Shown: piece after piece, positions 1 through 20,668 of the stretch | Layout of the letters: each line of letters starts with the position of its first letter | Position numbering within the stretch: position 1 is the stretch's first letter | Assembly (NCBI RefSeq): GCF_026213295.1 | Contig: NC_079415.1 | Span: 23,559,610-23,623,609 of the forward strand | Direction of reading: 5' to 3' | Source: Gadus chalcogrammus | Lineage: Eukaryota > Chordata > Actinopteri > Gadiformes > Gadidae | Length of the DNA stretch: 64,000 bases | Program-made: the position numbers and the translations under genes | The notes under the pieces: model-generated | The model's input: the letters and a program-made list of their open reading frames with translations, nothing else | Database searches by the model: none | What the model was told of the DNA's origin: nothing

Positions 1-164
1 CTAACTTTCCATCTGTTACTACAGTGTGATTCAGACCTGTCGTGTTGTGATCAGTTAAGAGGTCGTTCTTCTTGCTATAGTTTCTGCCACTTAAGGGGAA
101 ACAAAAGGCTTGATAGCTGGAGCTAAGTCTACCTGAGCTACCATGCCCATTTAAGGGCTAGCTA

Positions 165-1949
165 TTGTTAGCATCAGCTGTAGTGTCAGGACCCAGCAAA
201 CGAAGACAAAGGGAGTCTCTCTGCGGGAGTCCCTCGAGGAAGCCCGGGGAGGCCACCTGCCCTATTGTAGCTATGTGTCGTACGACCCTTCACTTCCTGG
301 CCCTGACAGAGACCTGGATCACTCCAGAGAACTCTGCTACTCCTGCTGCCCTCTCCACCATATACTCATTCTCGCACACCCCTAGACCATCCGGGCGAGG
401 AGGGGGGACCGGACTCCTCATCTCGCCTATGTGGTCCTACCAGGTCCTTCCACTAGAACACTTGGCCAGATATGCGTTTGAACTCCACGCTGTCACTGTC
501 ACCATTCCTATCAAGCTCTCCATTGTGGTGATCTACCGTCCTCCAGGTCCCCTCCGTGACTTCTACGACGAGATGGATGCCCTCCTCAGCTGCTTTCCTG
601 AGGATGGCACACCACTCGTTATCCGCAGTGACTTCAACATCCTGCCAGACAAGTTGCACTCACCTGAATCAACCAACTTTTTCGCCACCTTTGCCTTAAC
701 ACTATCCCCTCCTCCTCCCACACACAGGGCCGGGAACCAGCTTGACCTAATATTCACCAGGTCCTGCGGCACCTCTGCTTTCTCCGTTACCCCGCTCCCC
801 GTGTCTGACCATCACTTTGTTGATTTTTCTCTCCTCTTGAAACCCTCTCCCCCCTCCTCTCTAGTTCCCACATTGTTTTCCCTGTTCTCGTCCCTCCTCA
901 ACCCTCCCTCACCCCCACCTCCTTCCTGCCTCACTGCTGATGACTTTGTTACCTACTTTACCCAGAAAGTGAAGGACATTCGCTCCTCTTTTATCCCTGC
1001 CTCCATTCTCCCTCCTCCCATCCCCTCCTCTGTCTTTACCCAATTTAGCCTCCTCACCTCTGACGAAGTCAACAGAATAATAACATCTAACCATGCCACC
1101 ACCTGCCCCCTTGACGCTATCCTCTCCTCTCGCCTCCAGGATGTCTCAAGCGACATCCTGCCATTTCTCACCTCACTTAACAACTCCTCCCTCACTTCAG
1201 GCATTGTTCCAGCGTCTTTCAAGACTGCCAGAATAAAGCCTCTCCACAAAAAAACAACTCTTAATACCACCGACATCCAGAACTACAGACCGGTTTCTCT
1301 TCTTTCATTCCTGTCTAAAACACTGGAACGTGCCGTTGCTAACCAACTGTCCTCCTATTTCTCATCTAACAACCTCCTTGACCCTCACCAGTCAGGTTTC
1401 AAGAAGGCACACTCCACTGAGACGGCTCTCCTCCGTGCTGCCAGAGCCTCATCCCTCTCATCGGTTCTCATTCTCCTCGACCTGTCCGCAGAATTGTACA
1501 CAGTGAACCAACAGATTCTCCTTGCCACTCTTGCCGAACTTGGCATCGCTGAATCTGCTCTTTCCTGGTTCACATCCTACCTGATGAACCGCACCTATCA
1601 AGTAACATGGAATGGCTCCTTGTCCAAACCTTGCACGCTTGAAACTGGTGTCCCTCAAGGCTCTGTACTGGGGCATCTTCTGTTCTCCCTCTATACCAGA
1701 TCTCTGGGCTCGGTAATTGCATCACCCAGCTTTTCCTATCACTGCTATGCTGACGACACTCTATTTCTTTCTTTCCCCTCATCTGATAAAGCCCTGATTG
1801 CAACACGCATATCGGAATGTCTTGCGGACATCAGCACCTGGACAACTGCCCATCACCTGAGGCTTAACCTCAGCAAAACCGAGCTCCTCCTAATCCCAGG
1901 GAAAGATTACCAACACATGGACTTGCTGGTCACCGCTGGTCACCATTGA
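165..1949 (+). pseudogene. L2 LINE ORF2, endonuclease plus reverse transcriptase part
   Basis: The reading frame begins with an apurinic-type endonuclease: ALTETWI near residue 45, YRPPG near 125, SDFN near 155 and SDHHFVDF near 215. It continues into a reverse transcriptase with NYRPVSLL, SGFKKAHSTETALL, GVPQGSVLG and the catalytic YADDT box. These are the domains that nick DNA and prime reverse transcription. Motif A keeps the first aspartate (LLDLSAELY) but the usual aromatic-Asp pair after it is altered. The usual GDFN of the endonuclease reads RSDFN. The frame is lost at about 1930 by a tandem 10-bp duplication, so no full product is made. The 5' start is arbitrary because the ORF runs in from non-LINE-like codons. 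Confidence 0.85.
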
Positions 1950-2610
1950 GAACATCACTGTATCTCCTTCTCCAACTGCCAGAAACCTCGGTGGGGTATT
2001 GGACAATCAGTTATGCTGCACCGCAAACATCACTGCGGTGGCCCGACCCTGCAGATTTGCACTTTACAACATCCGCAGAATCCGGCCCTTCCTCACAAGG
2101 GAAGCAGCTCAGCTTCTAGTCCAATCACTGATCATCTCCCGCCTCGACTACTGGAACTCACTCCTGGCTGGACTTCCTGCCTCTGCGATTAAACCTTTGC
2201 AGCGCATCCAGAATGCGGCAGCGCGCCTCGTGTTCAACCTACCGAAGTTCTCCCATGTGACCCCCCTCTTCCGGGACCTCCACTGGCTCCCTGTAGTAGC
2301 TCGCATCAAATTTAAGACGATGGTACTGGCATACAAGGCAGCCGATGGAACTGCCCCTGCCTACCTCCAAGCATTGCTAAAGCCACACACCCCAGCTCGA
2401 TCCCTCCCCTCAACTACCTCAGCTGGACGTCTGGTACCGCCATCGCTAAGACCTAGCAAAGGCCGTTCAGCAAAGTCACAACTTTTCTCGGTTTTCGGAC
2501 CTCAGTGGTGGAACAAGCTCCCTTCCGCTCTCAGGACCGCAGAGTCGCTCACTATCTTCCGAAAAAGACTCAAGACTCACCTGTTCAGAGACCACCTCAA
2601 CTCTGCATAG
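1946..2610 (+). pseudogene. L2 LINE ORF2, C-terminal region after frameshift
   Basis: This is the continuation of the LINE protein in another frame. It reads through NLGGVLDNQL, RLDYWNSLLAGLP, RIQNAAARLV and HWLPVVARIKFK, which is the conserved C-terminal region of fish L2/CR1 proteins after the RT domain. The first methionine available is at 1999, but homologous sequence starts just after the duplication at 1926-1945. The stop at 2608-2610 is followed directly by the LINE 3' UTR. It cannot be expressed except as part of the broken ORF2. Confidence 0.8.
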
Positions 2611-3060
2611 CCACCCTCCCCCTTCTGGCCACCATTGTACACTATATTGTGTTGTGTTGTATTGTATCGTTTTGTATTATAGTACTTATCTGTGTAGCAA
2701 CTGCAGTAGCTGCTATCATTGCTGTAACACGGGGAATTGGTTAGCCTAGCGATTGTACTTGCACTTGGTTCTATGAACATCCTTTCCGTACCGACAGCGA
2801 TATATTGTTGCATTTCTTATGACAAATGTACTTATTATAAGTCGTTTTGGATAAAAGAGTCTGCTAAATGCCCTAAATGGAAATGGAAATGAAAATGGAA
2901 ACGTTTTCATTGTGGGTAGGGAATATACAAGTAACAAAGAGTAAGTGGGAGTGACCATCCTGGAGAGTTTAGGATTGGCGGGAGAGGCCAAGTTAAAATG
3001 CAATACACTATGGGGGAAGTGGACATGTCTGCAAGTCTGCAATACAGTTAAACAAATAAG

Positions 3061-3510
3061 TCAGTAGATTGGCCTGGCCTCAGTATCAGACTCAGTGGCT
3101 CCAGTGGGAATGCAAATCTTAAAGGTCCCATGACATGCCACCAGGTGTGGGTTGATTAGCCGTTACAAGCCGTTTTGGAAATCTGCCCCTTATGACATCA
3201 CTGGTGGGCGTGTCCACCTAGATGTGTGACGGATAGATGAGCAACGTTTGCTACAGTCCACTGGGTAGGCTGGTAGACTGATCTATCCAGCACACTTCTA
3301 GGTGGATACGCCCCCCTGTGATGTCATAAGGGGCAGATTTCCAAAACGGCTTATCAGCCCACACCTGGTGGCATGTCACGGGACCTTTAACCTCTTTCAG
3401 TTAGAGAGAGGAAGGGTGGTATCTTAAGGAGAATGTAAACAGTTCCTTTTAGAATGACTAGTAATAATATAAACAAGGTTAATGTCATCTTTATAGTTGT
3501 GTATTATAGA
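3061..3510. repeat. Dispersed repeat, copy 1 (interrupted by a MITE)
   Basis: The sequence flanking the MITE at 3123-3386 matches, in inverse orientation, the segment at 36285-36500. Shared landmarks are GATTGGCCTGG..CTC, GTGGGAA.TCAAAT, CAGTTA.AGAGAGGAAGGG, GGAGAATGTA.ACAGTTCC and TATAAACAAGGTTAAT. No coding content is visible and I do not recognise the family. The right edge is cut by the hAT remnant at 3511. Confidence 0.7.
3123..3386. mobile_element. Palindromic MITE with TTAA target duplication
   Basis: A 264-bp element whose ends are inverted copies: AGGTCCCATGACATGCCACC at the left and the reverse complement of nearly the same sequence at the right (one mismatch, GTCACGGGACCT). It is flanked by TTAA at 3119-3122 and 3387-3390. 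The inverted homology continues inward (CAGGTGTGGG; GGAAATCTGCCCCTTATGAC). TTAA duplication points to Kolobok or piggyBac mobilisation. It has no coding capacity. Confidence 0.85.
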
Positions 3511-4300
3511 CAGTGATGGGAATAACGGCGTTATATACAACCGAGTTACTAACTGCGTTAATCCTTTCAGTAACGAGTAATCTAATGGAATACCCTTCCC
3601 ATCATTATAACGCTGTTACCGTTACTTCCTAAAAATGCGGCGCGTTACTATAATTGAAGCATTTTTTTCATCAGACCCACTAGTTCTCGCTCTCTCTCTT
3701 TACTGTTCTTCCTTAGTTCGTAGGTACGAGACAATCGCCTTAATGATAAAGATTGGCTGAGGTAGAGATACATGTCACGGTAAGCCAATCAGAGGTAGAG
3801 TTGGGCGGTTGTTGTTTACACACATTCGAAAGCACGCATAGTCGGACACACGATACAAGTTAGTCAACGTGAAACTGGAATGGCGAACCCAAATAATCCA
3901 AAAACAGCCTTCTTTAAATGGAAGTATAGTATAGCAATTACTTTTCCCTCCAAGAAATTAATGGAACGAGTTTAATCGTGAAATGCACGTACTGCCAGGT
4001 CGATGTAAAGTAATTCATACATCTTTCAACGTTGCATACTTCCGTGCATCCCATGCTTCCATGCATGACATGCACATGTATTTTGAGTTTCGTTGCAGAG
4101 GGGTGGGGGTGGACATGGGGTCCAAATTATTTGACACATTTGATGATTTAAAACTTTACTTGAAAGTAAACGCAGTAATTACTTTCCACAGTAACTAGCT
4201 ACTTTTATAATTTGTAACGGAGAAACTACTTTAGTTACCTTTTGGGAGAAGTAACTAGTAACTGTAACCAATTACTTTTTTAAAGTAACTTGCCCAACAA
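3511..4300 (+). mobile_element. hAT-like non-autonomous remnant
   Basis: The left end reads CAGTGATGGGAATAACG and the right end AAGTAACTTGCCCAACAA, an imperfect pair resembling the CAGTGTTGGG-type termini of fish hAT elements. Repeated GTAAC..GTTAC words near both ends are typical of these elements. Inside, a short frame from about 3879 keeps an initiating methionine and a few residues before stops, so any transposase is gone. No 8-bp target duplication could be matched. Confidence 0.55.
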
Positions 4301-4589
4301 GAGTGAGCATCAATCATAGCGCTACAGAGTCTTGTAACAGTTTTGCGCCCTTGCACGAAAGCGAGGCCATTCTGCAAAGAGAGGAGATGTACTAGACAAG
4401 TGGTCTGTGTGATCTTACAACCAGTTGTTGCTGGGAAAGGTAAAAGGAAAAGGATAACTCTTTGGAATTACCCATAACAATCATCCGCAAGCTAGCTAGC
4501 ATATCCAACTAACAACCTAGCTAGCTTTTACAACTACCTAGCTAGCTCCCTACGAATGCTCGCGACCCTCCGACCACCAATCCAATCAC
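4301..4589. other. atp7b intron 8 / no other feature
   Basis: Intronic relative to atp7b, beyond the exon 8 donor. It contains three CTAGCTAG-type palindromic words around 4490-4550 and nothing else recognisable. No atp7b exon 9 could be found here or in 1-4300, so intron 8 must leave the window. Confidence 0.5.
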
Positions 4590-14046
<9,457 letters not shown>

Positions 14047-14330
14047 ATTGGCCGGCTGAATCGTATTGCTCCGCTTTATTTTGACAAGTCCAACGCGAGG
14101 GGCGAAAGTCCGCGGCGGGTGGCGCCTCTGATCAGGGAGCATTGATAGGCTACCCTGATAAGGGAGCAGTGATCCCGTTCAGAGCCATAGAGAGAAGAGT
14201 TGCGACACTCTCTGATCTCGCCGGCAGGGTGGTCACGTGGTTCATGTAAGCCTGTATAGTTCCAAAACACGCCGCCCTGCCGTGTTCTTCAATGGGACTG
14301 ACAGCAGCGATTGCAACATTGAATGGTAAA
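14047..14330 (-). promoter_or_regulatory. Putative atp7b promoter region
   Basis: CpG-containing sequence directly upstream of exon 1 on the minus strand, following the GC-rich exon. No TATA box is evident. Inferred only from position; a tandem GATCAGGGAGCA / GATAAGGGAGCA word pair lies at about 14130-14170. Confidence 0.3.
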
Positions 14331-14481
14331 TATAAATTAAAAAACATCCCCACATTCTTTTCTGACTATTGTTGCATATTTGTAAATGTTAGTTTTACAT
14401 TTGGACTGGTAGGGTGACAACTGAAAGCTACTTATACGTTTTTAAGTTTGAGGGAAAGCTTCACGTTCGTGTTAGCATGGG

Positions 14482-14634
14482 CAGGGGCGCCGCTAGGGAT
14501 TTTGGGCCCCATGAAAAGAATAGTATAATCATTTCTGTATTATGATTTCATCATCATTAGGGGCCTCTCTGGGCCCCCCTCCATCATGGGCCCCTAGAAT
14601 CCGTCTCCTTTACCCCCCCTTTTCGGCGCCCCTG
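14482..14634. mobile_element. Small hAT-type MITE
   Basis: 153 bp, ends CAGGGGCGCCG and CGGCGCCCCTG. Flanking 8-mers AGCATGGG (14474-14481) and CGCATGGG (14635-14642) match at seven of eight positions, the size expected for hAT. Interior is rich in GGGCCCC words. No coding capacity. Confidence 0.85.
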
Positions 14635-14673
14635 CGCATGGGTAGCACTAGGCTACTGACTTTAGTGGCTTAA

Positions 14674-14691
14674 AGGGCATGGTTGCAGGTT
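14674..14691 (+). repeat. Left terminal inverted repeat of Kolobok-like element
   Basis: AGGGCATGGTTGCAGGTT, preceded by TTAA. Matches the right end with two substitutions and a one-base gap. Confidence 0.65.
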
Positions 14692-14869
14692 TTTATTTTT
14701 TTATTTTCTGGCAATTTTCTAGTTGGTAATAAACATTTAAACAATTATCCATTCTATTTGATGTTGTAGGTTATCACAAAAAAAAAAATATAAGGAAAAG
14801 TAGGTGATATATTAGTGGTTATTAGCCACAGGTTAGCGATGATTCTTATTTCTCCCACAATGCATTGCA

Positions 14870-14877
14870 TGACGTCA
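14870..14877. promoter_or_regulatory. CRE palindrome near transposase gene start
   Basis: TGACGTCA, a full CREB/ATF site, in the left subterminal region about 330 bp before the transposase start codon. Much of that distance is expanded microsatellite. A matching site lies beside the gene at the other end of the element. Confidence 0.55.
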
Positions 14878-14974
14878 CATAAGGTACTCCGCTTTTGGAC
14901 GACAGCCGAAGCCGCTAGTGAGAGAGTGACAGTGTCAGATTATATAAGTAAATACATAGATAGAGATAGTCTAT

Positions 14975-14978
14975 ATAT

Positions 14979-15059
<81 letters not shown>

Positions 15060-15200
15060 ATAACATAACATAACATAGCATCGATAGATAGTGAGGGATA
15101 GCATAGCATAACATAACATAGATAGATAGTGAGGGATAGCATAGCATAACATAACATAGATAGCTGATAGATAGATAGAGAGAGAGTAGATATATAAGTA
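14975..15200. repeat. (GATA)n and AACAT-type microsatellites
   Basis: A GATA run at about 14980-15060 is followed by AACAT repeats and two copies of a 50-bp unit containing GATAGATAGTGAGGGATAGC. They sit between the left end and the transposase start codon, probably expanded in the 5' UTR. Confidence 0.95.
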
Positions 15201-15206
15201 GATAAA

Positions 15207-15557
15207 ATGGTTTACTACTGTATTTGTGGCGGGTGCAACAACTCCAGCAAAAGTGGACATAGGGTCCATTGCTTCCCCAAGGACAAAGGGATCCTCCGAA
15301 GCTGGGTGCAATTTGTCAAGGTTAGGCGGGCAGATTTTTCAGCTAGCTCTGTTACCGCGTACTCAAGAATATGCAGCGCGCATTTCAAGGAGGAGGATTA
15401 CCACTCAGGGGATGCCAAGATGGTCTCACTTGATTTAAAGAGTAAGAGGACGGCGAAGTTAATTCCTACCGCCGTGCCGTCTGTGCATGCAAACCACTCT
15501 TCCTGCCCTGTCCCGAGGTCGAGAGACACCGTCTGCCGCAAGCGAGAGATTGCCACG
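15207..15557 (+). CDS. THAP zinc-finger exon
   Basis: Starts MVYYCICGGCNNSSKSGHRV and runs through HCFPKD, SWVQFVKVRRADF, SRICSAHFKEEDY, giving the C2CH pattern of a THAP domain with the W and the CSxHF signature. 351 bp, phase 0, donor ACGGTAAGC. This exon itself is intact. The upstream sequence is microsatellite, so no other start is plausible. Confidence 0.88.
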
Positions 15558-17164
15558 GTAAGCATCATGCTTTAGCTGCTAATTACAAGCTGCGCGTTAG
15601 CTAGCTCTGTGTGTATTTTGCATACCGGGTTCCCTTTGACACAGCCTCCACAGCATGATCAGTCTGACATTAGAAGAGCATATTTCGTGATTCACGAATA
15701 TGAGCCAAAACAAAATTGCCCTGAAGTAAATGTCCATATCGTCATGAAAGCTTCATGGCTAGTGTTTGGATCAGTGATCGTCATCATCAAGCGGCTTTCG
15801 CAACAGTGTGTTTGCGTTTTGTGTTAGTGCTAGACTGCTACGGTTCTCTTTCACATATATTTGACCGTGACCGTGTCGCCAGGGCTGTAGTGGAGGCTAA
15901 ACGCAAGTAAACGCAGTTTACCCACCTCTGAAATTTCAGAAACAGAGTTTATCCACTTCTCACTTCAGAGTTTAGCTACCTCCCGACACAGTAAATGCAC
16001 TACCCTTGGTTGCGAATCACTGATCTAAGTATTCATAGTTTACCCACCTCTTATTTCACCACTACACCCTTGCATTTCTTTTTTATATGCTTATATATAC
16101 TATACTTTATACTAATATACTTTTTTATATTTGTTTTCGCAAGATGTTGACAGACGCCTCACAGCAGGAGACCGTGGACAGTGTAGACACTGTGGAGAGT
16201 GTCGATACTGGGGATCAGCCCTTGCCCTCCTCCACTTCTGACGCTGGGACACAATGTTATTTGAAGCCCCCCGATGGTCTCATGGTAAATCTTTGGTATT
16301 TTAAGGGGTAGATATTATGTATAAAACATTGCAAGCAGGACATTTCCATACACATACACCAAAACATAGCCGCTTAGATTTGCCATGATTGTCATATATT
16401 TGGGTATGTTTATTGCCTCTGCCACAGCTGTGCAGGTTAACCTGAAGCCCAAGATGGTTGACGATGATGATGATAATGCCACTGTCATCAGTGACTTGTC
16501 GTGGGTGCCCGAAGAGCCGATGGATGAGGAGGAATTGTTTGATGAGGAGACACCTTACACGTGTGACCCCCACCACAAGTGAGATAATCTAAAACCAACA
16601 TAGACCATATTGAATGCTCAATGCTTTTTTTGTTTGAATGACACTGCCCCCCTCCCCCTCATTTTTTGTTGTTGTAGTTGCATTGACAAATTCATTGTTT
16701 GCCAAGAGGAGCTGATGGGCCTTTTTGCCATCTGTCCGGCCTGTTGTGAGAGGTCGGATAGTAGCATCGTGCAGCAGGAAGGAACTTTTGTTAAGATCAA
16801 GCAGGTACAGTTTTGTTTATGCAGTTTTGTTTACGCGGCCATCTGATTAGAAAATCGGAATATCTAATTACAATCTGATAGCTCTGCCTCTGACTGTCTT
16901 GCCAGTTAATTTACAATGTATGTACCAGGCTGGCTTTAGTCTGCTGGTTCGTGATGCCATCATATTTGAGTGTTGTACTGTATTGGTCATGTGTGTTTGA
17001 TTGAAAATATGAAACCTTTGACCAGTAATCAAAGCTGCAAACTTGTCGCTTTTCGGCGAAAATCGCCGTTTTCTTGGTCAATTTGGTCATTCACGTGAAT
17101 CGTGTAGAACCGGAGAGTTTTGTTTTGGGGAGGGGGGGGGGGGGGGTCCAGAATTGCGAACAAT

Positions 17165-17275
17165 TATTGGATCATTCTTATAATTGACATTTCTCTGGGC
17201 CAATCGGAATCTCAGCACTTGCTTCAGAATCTTATAATTGACATTTCTCTGGGCCAATCGGAATCTTGAAGCACA
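17165..17275. repeat. Tandem duplication
   Basis: Two direct copies of about 54 bp beginning TCTTATAATTGACATTTCTC and ending in CCAATCGGAATCT, in intron 4 of the transposase gene. A 14-G run lies just before at about 17130-17147. Confidence 0.9.
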
Positions 17276-17392
17276 CAGCGCCAACTGAGCTCGCCATTGG
17301 ATGAGACAGTCGCCTGGCTACCGCGCATGCGCATCCGCATCCGCATGCATGCGGCCAAACAACGCAAGAGAGCTTGCGAAACACTAGTCCAG

Positions 17393-18815
17393 AGGGGTGT
17401 TCCACGAACGGAGGTTTAACAAATACTGAGTTAACGCTGAACTCTAGGTTGATTTACCCTGTGCCGACTAACCCAGAGTTTTCGGTTCCACAGCAGAGGT
17501 TATGCATTAGTTCAAATCAACTCGGGGTTGGTTAACACAGGGTTGTGCGCGTCCACGCCAAACCTAAAAAGACGTGATGTATGGATCATGGAAACCCTGA
17601 TCTAAATGGCGAAACGGGCCGCTTATTTCAAAGAAATGGAACTTCAGGTTCCCCTGGAGGGCTATGACGAGGAGAAGGACATTATCACAAGAAAAGGGAA
17701 CACTAAAGCCTCTGCAACCCGGAGAACCAAAGCCTGGCAGCGGATCGCTGACCGCGTAAATGCGTTAGTTACACGTCAAAAGCATGATCCTTAATATTTC
17801 AGCCATGAATATATAAATAGCCCAGTTAAGCATTCTTAAAGATCCTACCACATAACCCCTTTCTTCTAAAAAAAATATGTACTCCGATGGCTTCCAAGCG
17901 GTCAGCGGATCAAGTATAAAAAACATACAAACTGGTAAGCTTTTCCCACCATCGTATTGGTATAAATTTAAATAAGCCATTTTTTTAAACCAATCGTGAA
18001 AAGGCCGACAGTCGGCAGACTGGATCTGGCCCTCAAATTGTCTTGACCCCGGTGGAGGACCTGGCATGGAGGGGGTACCTGGAGGTACCTACCTCCTCAG
18101 AGAGTCAGGGGCCATACCCCACTGGTTGAATGTAGGTTTTTGTGTTTTCTTGTATTTTATATATTTTTTGCCTTCGAAGTAACGCATGCAAACCATGTGC
18201 TTGCCACAGCGCATACTATTCCAAAAGTTAATTTTTTTGGTAAATGGGTAGAAAACCTAAAAGTGACAATTCATCAACTTCACGCATCTCCAGCATCTCC
18301 AACATTATAGCCTAGATAAAACTACCTTTTGCATAAAAACGGAGGGCTACGCAAATAGTCTGGAGTGAACTGAGGCCAGGTCCTCGATTGGTAGTGTTGG
18401 CTATGTAAGGCTATTTAAATATATTAAAGATTTGCGTGAGAATCTATAGGCCTATCTCTCCACTCCAGCAAAAAGTCATTTGATATGCCAAGATGTCGAG
18501 CCGTGGTCTTATCAATCGCTCCCGGTGGATTGCACGTATAATTTGCGCTCCGATATCAGCAGTTTTCTCATCAAAAGGGCATGCCATTGTGAACACTTGA
18601 AATCTGCGGTGAACGCGGGTTTAAATACCCAAAACCGGGTTATGTTTCAAACTTAACCTGCGCAAAACCTGCTCCGACCAGGTTTGATTCAGAGCATATG
18701 TTTCTATAGCAACTAACATACCGTGATCCTTTTGGAACGGAAAACCTAGGGTTACAGCAAACCCTGGGTTAAATTACCCGGTTATGTGATAAAACCGGCT
18801 TTGTGGAACACCCCA
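17393..18815 (+). mobile_element. PIF/Harbinger element (non-autonomous)
   Basis: Ends AGGGGTGTTCCAC and GTGGAACACCCCA (12 of 13 inverted). CAG at 17390-17392 and 18816-18818 is a 3-bp duplication of the CWG type used by some Harbingers. Inside, one Myb/SANT-like ORF survives at 17606-17794 and no transposase is seen. It lies in an intron of the Kolobok transposase, so it arrived later. Confidence 0.75.
17606..17794 (+). CDS. Myb/SANT-like DNA-binding ORF of Harbinger, truncated
   Basis: 62 codons beginning MAKRAAYFKEMELQVPLEGY. The segment KDIITRKGNTKASATRRTKA followed by WQRIADRVNA matches the Myb/SANT-like (regulatory, second ORF) protein of Harbinger transposons, in which the tryptophan and the IADRVNA helix are typical. 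The protein would normally be longer; the stop at 17792 truncates it after the first domain. Confidence 0.6.
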   Translation: MAKRAAYFKEMELQVPLEGYDEEKDIITRKGNTKASATRRTKAWQRIADRVNALVTRQKHDP

Positions 18816-19338
18816 CAGGCTAAGAGTCAAAAAAATTTTTTGTGACTGTTGTAAATAAAATATTTTTTTATAAGCCTCAAGGATGTTTTCACTTTGATTT
18901 TTGATAAAGTAGTTTTGTTAAGTCATGCTCAGACTAGTGTAATTTGCATATTACAATAAAAAAAAAATCCCCCTGTGACACTGTCACCTTTTTTCCTCTG
19001 AGGAGTTTGCAGGTCTGAGTAATGTACAGTACTTACTCTATATTGAATCCTGATATACTGTTGATTACTCTGTTTTCTTTTCTTTTCTTTTCTTACATAT
19101 CTAGGTCTGTGCATCATGTGGCTACCACCGTTTCTGGCAAAACCAGCCAATGCTCCACAGGAACATGCCAACCTGCAACCTCCACACAGACACTAAAAAT
19201 GTTGACCCTGTTTGGCCTGCAGTGCATCAGTGCGAGCAGTTTCTTTCGCCATCAGCGCCGCTACACCATTCCTGTAATCGTTCAAGCCTGGCAGAATGAT
19301 CAAGCCAAGAATTTTAGTGACCTACGGGCAATGGATGG

Positions 19339-20376
19339 TGTAAAGTAATGCGATAGATACTTGTTCGGATGCTCAACTCAGGTTTATTAACTGCCGTGTG
19401 TCTCGCTCACATCTCTAAAGGTACGGCCACACCAAACGCGTTAACCGCGTATGACGCGTATAAAATCAGCAATTTTTCCATAGGGAACCATTGGTTTACG
19501 CGTGTATGAGGCGCGTACATGCGTTACATGCATATAAGCAACATTTTACTCGCGTTAGGGGCGTATGAGGCGCGTATATATACGCGCGTGTATATACGCG
19601 CGTATATATACGCGCGTATATATGCGCGCGTACATATGCGCGCGTACATATACACGCGTACACGAGGAGTTAAAAAAAATTTTTTCACGCTCATACGCGT
19701 GATACTTAGCCGCAATAGCCAATCAGCGTGGAGCTTGACCCGACGTCACTGGCAGAGAGTAGTGACCCTTGCACAGAAGCATACGGCCGACATCTTTTTT
19801 TATTCTGGGTGGAAATAGTAACATAGTTACGCCATTAAATGCGTTTATGGAAACATTTTTAGCGAGAAAGGTGCATTTTACTTTCATAATGTTCACTCGG
19901 TGAATGTGAAGGATGTTTGGTTTGATAGTTATGACGAAGAGTAAACGCTCCATTCACTTGCATGGACAGAGTCTCTGGTTGCTAAGCAACCTCAACGTCT
20001 TGGCGGACTATTTCTCTGCCGATCAACACTACGAATGCTGGAAACACACCAGACACACCATGTGAAGTTATTTAACCCGATTATTGTTATTTATATCCAA
20101 GATTATTTAATCTAACCCGATCCAAGGTCTATCATGCACCCAAACACGGCGGCGTTTGGGTTTCCTTCCTCGGACTCCTAAATCCAGCGACAGGCGTAGG
20201 TCCTACGTAGCTGCGTACGTAGGACCATTTTTGACACAAAATGGTCAAGCAACATTTTAGCTGCGTTAGGGGCGTATGAGCTGCGTATGGTACGCGCTTG
20301 GTGTGTTCGCACCTTAAGGCTAACCTCCCGTATAACCCCTAGTATATGCGCAAGCACATTAACTACCGTATATGAC
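19339..20376 (-). repeat. 3' LTR of Gypsy element with nested Harbinger
   Basis: LTR of about 139 bp once the 896-bp insertion and its TAA duplication are removed. Bounded by TGTAAAG and ATGACA on plus. Confidence 0.88.
19419..20314. mobile_element. Harbinger-type MITE nested in the Gypsy LTR
   Basis: Flanked by TAA at 19416-19418 and 20315-20317, with the uninterrupted CTCTAAGGCT present in the other LTR. Ends AGGTACGGCCACACCAAACG and, inverted, AGGTGCGAACACACCAAGCG. The interior has a dense array of CGCGTATATA-type palindromic words (about 19560-19660). No ORF. An AGTAACGCGTTTGGTGTGGC relic of the same end sequence appears at about 42540-42565. Confidence 0.88.
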
Positions 20377-20668
20377 ATCTCCCCCTTTTTAAAGTGTTAT
20401 GTCAATAACATCACAGGAACAGTTTAACTGAAAATGCCTGTTCAAACAGGTCATAGCATAAACCAAGATTAACTTAAATTAACTTAAATGGAGACATTTC
20501 AACATACACAGGTCTCTTTCCCCTCAACCAACAGATAAACCTAATCAACAGATAAACATGTACAACTGTACAACTTTTTTTTTTTTTCACAAATCAACAG
20601 TATCACATTAATGTCATTACAACTTTTCTTCTCTTTTTTTTTCAAAAGGGCATATGATCTGCACTTAT

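Larger units (their letters stand above)
1..2905 (+). mobile_element. L2-clade (Maui-like) non-LTR retrotransposon, decayed
   Basis: A LINE copy with endonuclease and reverse transcriptase coding in the first 2.6 kb, followed by a 3' tail. The tail reads TGGATAAAAGAGTCTGCTAA near 2850 and then decays into a TGGAAA-type simple repeat ending near 2905. That tail is the one shared by fish L2 LINEs and their dependent SINEs; the SINE at 6132-6371 in this window carries it too. The 5' end lies before the window or is truncated, so the true length is unknown. Clade assignment rests on the YADDT reverse transcriptase box, the tail and the C-terminal domain style; no search was run. Confidence 0.85.

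Noticed and set aside
17765..18067. Minus-strand 100-codon frame in the Harbinger
   Set aside because: Antisense to the element, no resemblance to Harbinger transposase, lacks DDE residues.
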